64,000 nucleotides of DNA from Apostichopus japonicus (taxonomy: Eukaryota > Echinodermata > Holothuroidea > Aspidochirotida > Stichopodidae), in assembly GCF_037975245.1 (NCBI RefSeq), contig NC_092561.1, positions 5,010,001 to 5,074,000 of the forward strand, given 5' to 3'. Shown here one piece after another: positions 60,601 through 64,000 of the stretch. The notes below the pieces were generated by a model that saw only the letters and a program-made list of their open reading frames with translations, was not told where the DNA came from and did not search any database. Both the position numbers and the translations under genes were made by a program. Every line of letters begins with the position of its first letter. Positions within the stretch are counted from its first letter, which is position 1.

Positions 60601-63600
60601 CTTTTACAAGCAGTGCCCAATTACAAGAACAATAAACGAAAAAGGACACGTGGTATTAAATGTCGTCCAAGGATGCTCTGTTGTTTATATGAAGTTACAA
60701 AGAACATGTTTTTGGTTTAGGTATTTGCTTTCACAAAACGATGGATTGACGTTAACATTTAGGTTTGCACTAAGGTAGGGTTACCATATTTGTTTTTGAA
60801 AAACCAGGACACCGATCCGCGTCCTACACTGATCCGCGTCCTGGGGGAGGGGTCTAAGGGGAGGGGGTGGAAAATTTTTCGTTTTTCAAAGGTGCCTAGA
60901 TGCAAAATGGTGCAATCTAAATCACTCTAATGGGGACTCAGGGAGGTCCCCAACTTGAGTGAATTATGGTTTGGCTCCAAGTCTAGTAAAAATTAACAAA
61001 AAGTGTACTGTGCCACAGGGCAGATTGGAGTCCAAAAAATCTCCTCTGAATTTATGCACCTAAGCATACTTCTCTGAGGATCTGATTTTCCTCAACAAGG
61101 AAGGCCGCCGATGTTCAATCACAGATTCACAACACTTCATACTTCGGATTGGCGCGCGTGATACTCTGCCTAAAACTGACATTATGTTAGATAGGGCAAT
61201 ACTCATAATTACGGTGTGTTCACGCTATTGACTGCGTTCTACTATACTTTGTGAGAGCCCGTCTACGTGCAGGAAAGTGGTGTGTGTCTCTACTGCTGTC
61301 CGTATATGGTATATAATATATTATAGGTAGCAGACGACGCGAGTACGCGTTTATTGCGTATAAATTTAGTTGGAAATCATTTGCTCGTGACTTGTGAGGT
61401 TAAATTAGGGAAAACCTGTCAATTCCTGTGTGAAATTCTTGAAATCCGGATATTATTGCCAAATTGGAAAATCCACCTGGACGCCCGCGTAAGTCACGAA
61501 AAACCGGACATGTCCGGGTAAAACCGGACGTCTGGTAAGCCTACACTAAGGAGACGACATCATTCTCACTTGAGCCTACTTTCAAGGTGGATATCGTGAG
61601 AACCGAAATAGCTACAGAAACATTACTGGAGGGGTTAGCCTGGTGTAAAACAAAAAAATCACGGAACTTTGCAAAAGTTGCGGTATAGGCTCCAGTTTGC
61701 TTATGCTGCAGTGTGTTAGGATAATAGTTTTTGTCCCCGAGGTAGAAAAGGAATCACAGATATTCTGCGAATTCACGGAAAAAGCTTATGACTGTTACTG
61801 TCACTCATTTTTTTTTTTTCGTTTTTCTTTAACTTCTTTTAAACACTGTAGGTTAACACTGAGACAGGTATCGAATGTAAAAGAAAATGTCACCTCGTCA
61901 ATAATTGCGCACGAAAAGGTGACCTTTAGTGGATCGTTGGCTGGCCGTCTGAGCAACTTCTGCAAGACCTGTAAATTATAAAAGGAGACAGCTAGCTATA
62001 AGAATAAAGCGATCCCCTGACGTCACTAGCGATTAAAATGAATCATGTAAGAAATATTAAAGAATTATTGCTCAACATTCATATTCGTGTCTAAAACTTA
62101 CAAGTTTGCCAACATATATTTGCTATTGTCCAAATAGTCTTGTGTCAACATATCATCGTTGTCCTACATTTTTTTCCGGTCTAATATGTTGCTGTTATAC
62201 TGGCCAACGATACTGTTATTGTCTAAAATAGAGCAATCAAATCAATCAAAACGTTGATCCAAGATTAGTTCAATATAACAGCAACAGAGACGGCGACAGA
62301 CAAGAAAAGAACAAAATTGCTCGATTTTCTTTTCGTTTTTTGGATGAATATAGATGGAATGCAGAGTGCCTAGAAATGTTGGTAACCCACCGGAGAACTG
62401 ACATCGCTGACTCTGCAGCAGATGACGTCTGCTTTCACAATCAATTCCTCTCTTGTCTTGTCAGGATTAAACTCTGCTTTGAAGTCATTTTCCAGCTTCT
62501 GTTCCACCTCCCTATTGGATCGAAGTGCCGTCTTCTCCTTCCGTAGTTTTTCAATCTTGGAATTGAGAGGAAGGTTTATAACCAATCAACTAGTAATGCA
62601 ACTTACAGTCCTGTGTGTAAAACTTGTCATTCAATAGCAACGTTACTCACATTGCCTATTTATCATTCAAATAGCATCATAACTCACATTGCCTATTTAT
62701 CATTCAAATATCAGTGTAGCTCACATTGTCTATTTATCATACAAATAGCAACATAACTCACATTGTCTATTTATCATTCAAATACCAATGTAACTCTCAT
62801 TGTCTATTTATCATTCAAATAGCAACATAACTCACATTGCCTATTATTCTTTCAAATTAGCAGTGTAGCTCACATTGTCTATTTATCATTCAAAAAGTAG
62901 TGAAGCTTACATTGCCTATTTATCATTCAAATACCAATGTAACTCACATTGCCTATTTATCATTCAAATAGCAGTGAAGCTCACATTGCCTATTTATCAT
63001 TCAATAGCAACGTTACTCTCATTGTCTATCTATCATTCAAATAGCAGTGTAGCACACAATGCCTATTTATCATTCAAATAGCAGTGTAGCTCACATTGCC
63101 TATTTATCATTCAAATACCAATGTAACTCACAGTGCCATATTTCTTTGGAATGCTGTTGTATTGGATACTGGCGTCTAAATCTTGTTCCCTCATTTCCAG
63201 CATCCCAATACGTTTTCGTATCTGCTTCAGTGTGTTATCATGTTTGGCTGTTCGGGGAGGGGGGCAAAAATGTATGCAGATTTTTAGATGAATTGTGGAC
63301 TATTAAACTCTTTATTCAATCAAAATTTGAACTGAAAAAAATATTAAAATGAAATGGAATATTTGTCAACAAAATTTCATTCCTTGCCTAATGATCGAAG
63401 ATTGTAAACACCAGGAATGATAGAGCCCTGGTCGTCGTCATTCACATTTTGAGCAAGAATGTAATCGTACAGACATAGGACATACATAAAGGTTGACACA
63501 ATTATTATCCATAATGGAAGACATGCGTAAATTAATACGCTGGGCTTTTGTAACAATGCAGACTCCATAAAATCCAATACCTTCTGTGTCCTTCACAATT

Positions 63601-63685
63601 TTCTCCATTGAAAATTTATGGTACTTTCTGCCAATATCCGCAACATCACCTAATCGGAGTATGAAATGAGTAAGACCAGCGGGAG
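51652..63685 (-). CDS. Senataxin-like SF1B helicase, 3' part (11 exons; 5' end outside window)
   Basis: Exons in coding order: 63685-63581, 63247-63132, 62555-62391, 61959-61894, 59819-59712, 59470-59304, 57855-57769, 55757-55608, 54981-54886, 54682-54598, 51834-51652 (TAG). All are GT-AG and phases agree at every junction, giving 441 residues plus stop. Order and spacing match the senataxin/Upf1-type core: RLGDVADI, a coiled-coil insert (IEKLRKEKTALRSN), KADVICC, motif II split by an intron (IIDE|ACQ), motif III GDPKELKP, motif IV QCWCHPEIFSFPN, PYLIFNLKD, IIAPYREQVRRL, motif V LQGKMKDIVIIS, motif VI LNVALTRAAYSVFIIG, and C-terminal LWNDLFIDAKERDLY. The family unwinds RNA or RNA-DNA hybrids in the nucleus. 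Motifs III, IV and V depart from consensus, so activity is uncertain. Walker A is not in the window. Confidence 0.87.
51996..54565. mobile_element. Decayed second copy of the GGTTCC-ended element in the last helicase intron
   Basis: The left side reads CAAGAGCCCAACAAGTACTT then GGTCCCTTGCTTAG. The right side reads CACAGACACACACGCCAAC, TGCATAGGTTTCTTTGC and AGCAAGGAACC, matching the element at 17225-19518. The sentence GCCTACATGTACCAGC recurs inside at about 52087 and 54291, so the copy is itself duplicated or nested. It fills most of the 2.76-kb intron between the last two exons. No coding capacity was seen. Confidence 0.5.
56904..57716. repeat. Minisatellite, about nine units of 89-94 bp, helicase intron
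   Basis: Units begin GGAACTGTTCATACT at about 56904, 56998, 57089, 57182, 57271, 57364, 57457, 57550 and 57643, and contain CGAGTGCTTTGAAGCATGA. The array is bracketed by a perfect 14-bp inverted pair, CCAGTTGGGACAAT at 56806-56819 and ATTGTCCCAACTGG at 57724-57737. The right end is only about 30 bp from the 5' splice site at 57768. Confidence 0.92.
58394..59230. repeat. Minisatellite, 27-bp unit, about thirty copies, helicase intron
   Basis: Units read ACTAATGATA(T/C)CCAACCATAC followed by CA(A/T)CAA, with 27-bp spacing (for example 58447, 58474, 58501). Some are shortened or altered to AGTAATAACC. Because 27 is a multiple of three, spurious repetitive open frames run on both strands. It lies in the intron just after the motif-IV exon. 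Confidence 0.92.
60085..60410 (+). mobile_element. tRNA-derived SINE, copy 2
   Basis: Same family as the copy at 8238-8517, opposite orientation. The head at about 60100-60190 retains GTGGATAAAGGCGGTGGCAT and GTTCGATACCCTGCCGGGTC. Its A box is damaged (TGGCCACTGAGTGG carries an insertion), so internal pol III initiation is doubtful. The body is colinear with copy 1 and ends in an ATT-repeat tail at about 60390-60408. It lies in the helicase intron after motif II. Confidence 0.87.
60776..61543. mobile_element. hAT-like element with 8-bp TSD CACTAAGG
   Basis: CACTAAGG is exact at 60768-60775 and 61544-61551. Termini are TAGGGTTACC at the left and GGTAAGCCTA at the right (9 of 10 bases pair). 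The interior, about 768 bp, has no transposase frame. It contains a piece of another GC-rich repeat (GGGGGAGGGGTCTAAGGGGA), so it may be composite. Located in the helicase intron between the two halves of motif II. Confidence 0.82.
62621..63130. repeat. 37-bp minisatellite containing repeated 5' splice-site copies
   Basis: Thirteen units of about 37 bp (62651-63131) plus a partial one from 62621. On the helicase (minus) strand each reads GGCAATGTGAGTTAC and so on. The last unit meets the end of exon 63132-63247, where GGCACT|GTGAGTT is the real donor. Of 14 unit ends, 11 keep GTGAG or GTAAG. Confidence 0.9.
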
Positions 63686-64000
63686 CTAGTGAAGACAAAA
63701 GAAAGATCAAAAACAAATCAAAGAAATATTTCCTGAGATTTAACTGTACACAGCACATTATCACAAAAAAAGATTATCTCCCATGGAGTGTATGACTTTT
63801 TGACACATTGCTGTATAAATAAGAGCTACAGTCCATTCAAGTAATGGAACATATTGAATTGAAAGCTGAAATGGATTGAACGGAATACTATATCAAAAAC
63901 TTTGGGAAAAGCCACAAGAGGGGAGGTGGAGGGATGGGGTGATAAGTACTGTTTGGATGATCAGGATCGAGGTTGTCTCTTGGCAGAATATTCCAAACGT
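63686..64000 (-). other. Helicase intron or further upstream exon, undetermined
   Basis: This lies upstream of the first helicase exon that I can place. Senataxin-type order predicts the Walker A exon further upstream on the minus strand, outside or at the edge of the window. A minus-strand frame with VLITPS at about 63945 is suggestive but has no convincing boundary. Confidence 0.25.

Overview
The window looks like nuclear DNA of an intron-rich invertebrate animal. It is AT-rich, with phase-consistent GT-AG introns, TTAGGG-type repeats, and abundant LINE, SINE and MITE debris. The gene content (a CUB-domain class B-like GPCR, an isopenicillin-N-synthase-like oxygenase, a poly-C2H2 zinc-finger protein and a senataxin-type helicase) would suit a marine deuterostome such as an echinoderm. 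That assignment is inference only. No operon, CRISPR array, rRNA or stand-alone tRNA gene was seen.

Layout. 1-6.7 kb: no gene recognised; a 184-bp tandem repeat and a 5'-truncated LINE with a perfect 15-bp target-site duplication. 6.7-16.9 kb (+): a complete nine-exon gene for a receptor with signal peptide, three CUB domains, a Cys-rich ectodomain and a Methuselah/adhesion-like 7TM region (1095 aa). 17.2-19.5 kb: a repetitive element rich in AGGTCA/TGACCT half-sites. 19.6-26.1 kb (-): a complete seven-exon 2-oxoglutarate/Fe(II) oxygenase (324 aa). 26-33 kb: no coding gene seen; a TTAA-flanked MITE and hairpins. 33-38.4 kb (+): a zinc-finger gene with a 5' UTR exon, an overlapping uORF and one long coding exon (1308 aa, about 27 C2H2-type fingers). 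38.4-51.6 kb: accessory DNA with a degenerate telomere-like array, two abutting palindromes, a decayed zinc-finger pseudogene, three copies of a hAT-like MITE each with a perfect 8-bp target-site duplication, and a 6 x 74-bp array. 51.65-63.7 kb (-): the 3' part (11 exons, 441 codons plus stop) of a senataxin-like SF1 helicase whose introns carry minisatellites, a SINE and a hAT-like element. Its 5' end, with Walker A, lies beyond the window.

The four protein genes do not form an evident pathway. Exon coordinates were worked out by hand from splice consensus, reading-phase agreement and family motifs; no alignment was run. The most notable observations are a 37-bp minisatellite that repeats the helicase's own 5' splice site about 13 times, the back-to-back 60-bp and 72-bp palindromes next to the telomere-like array, the loss of several consensus helicase residues, and the three-CUB receptor built from identically split exon modules.
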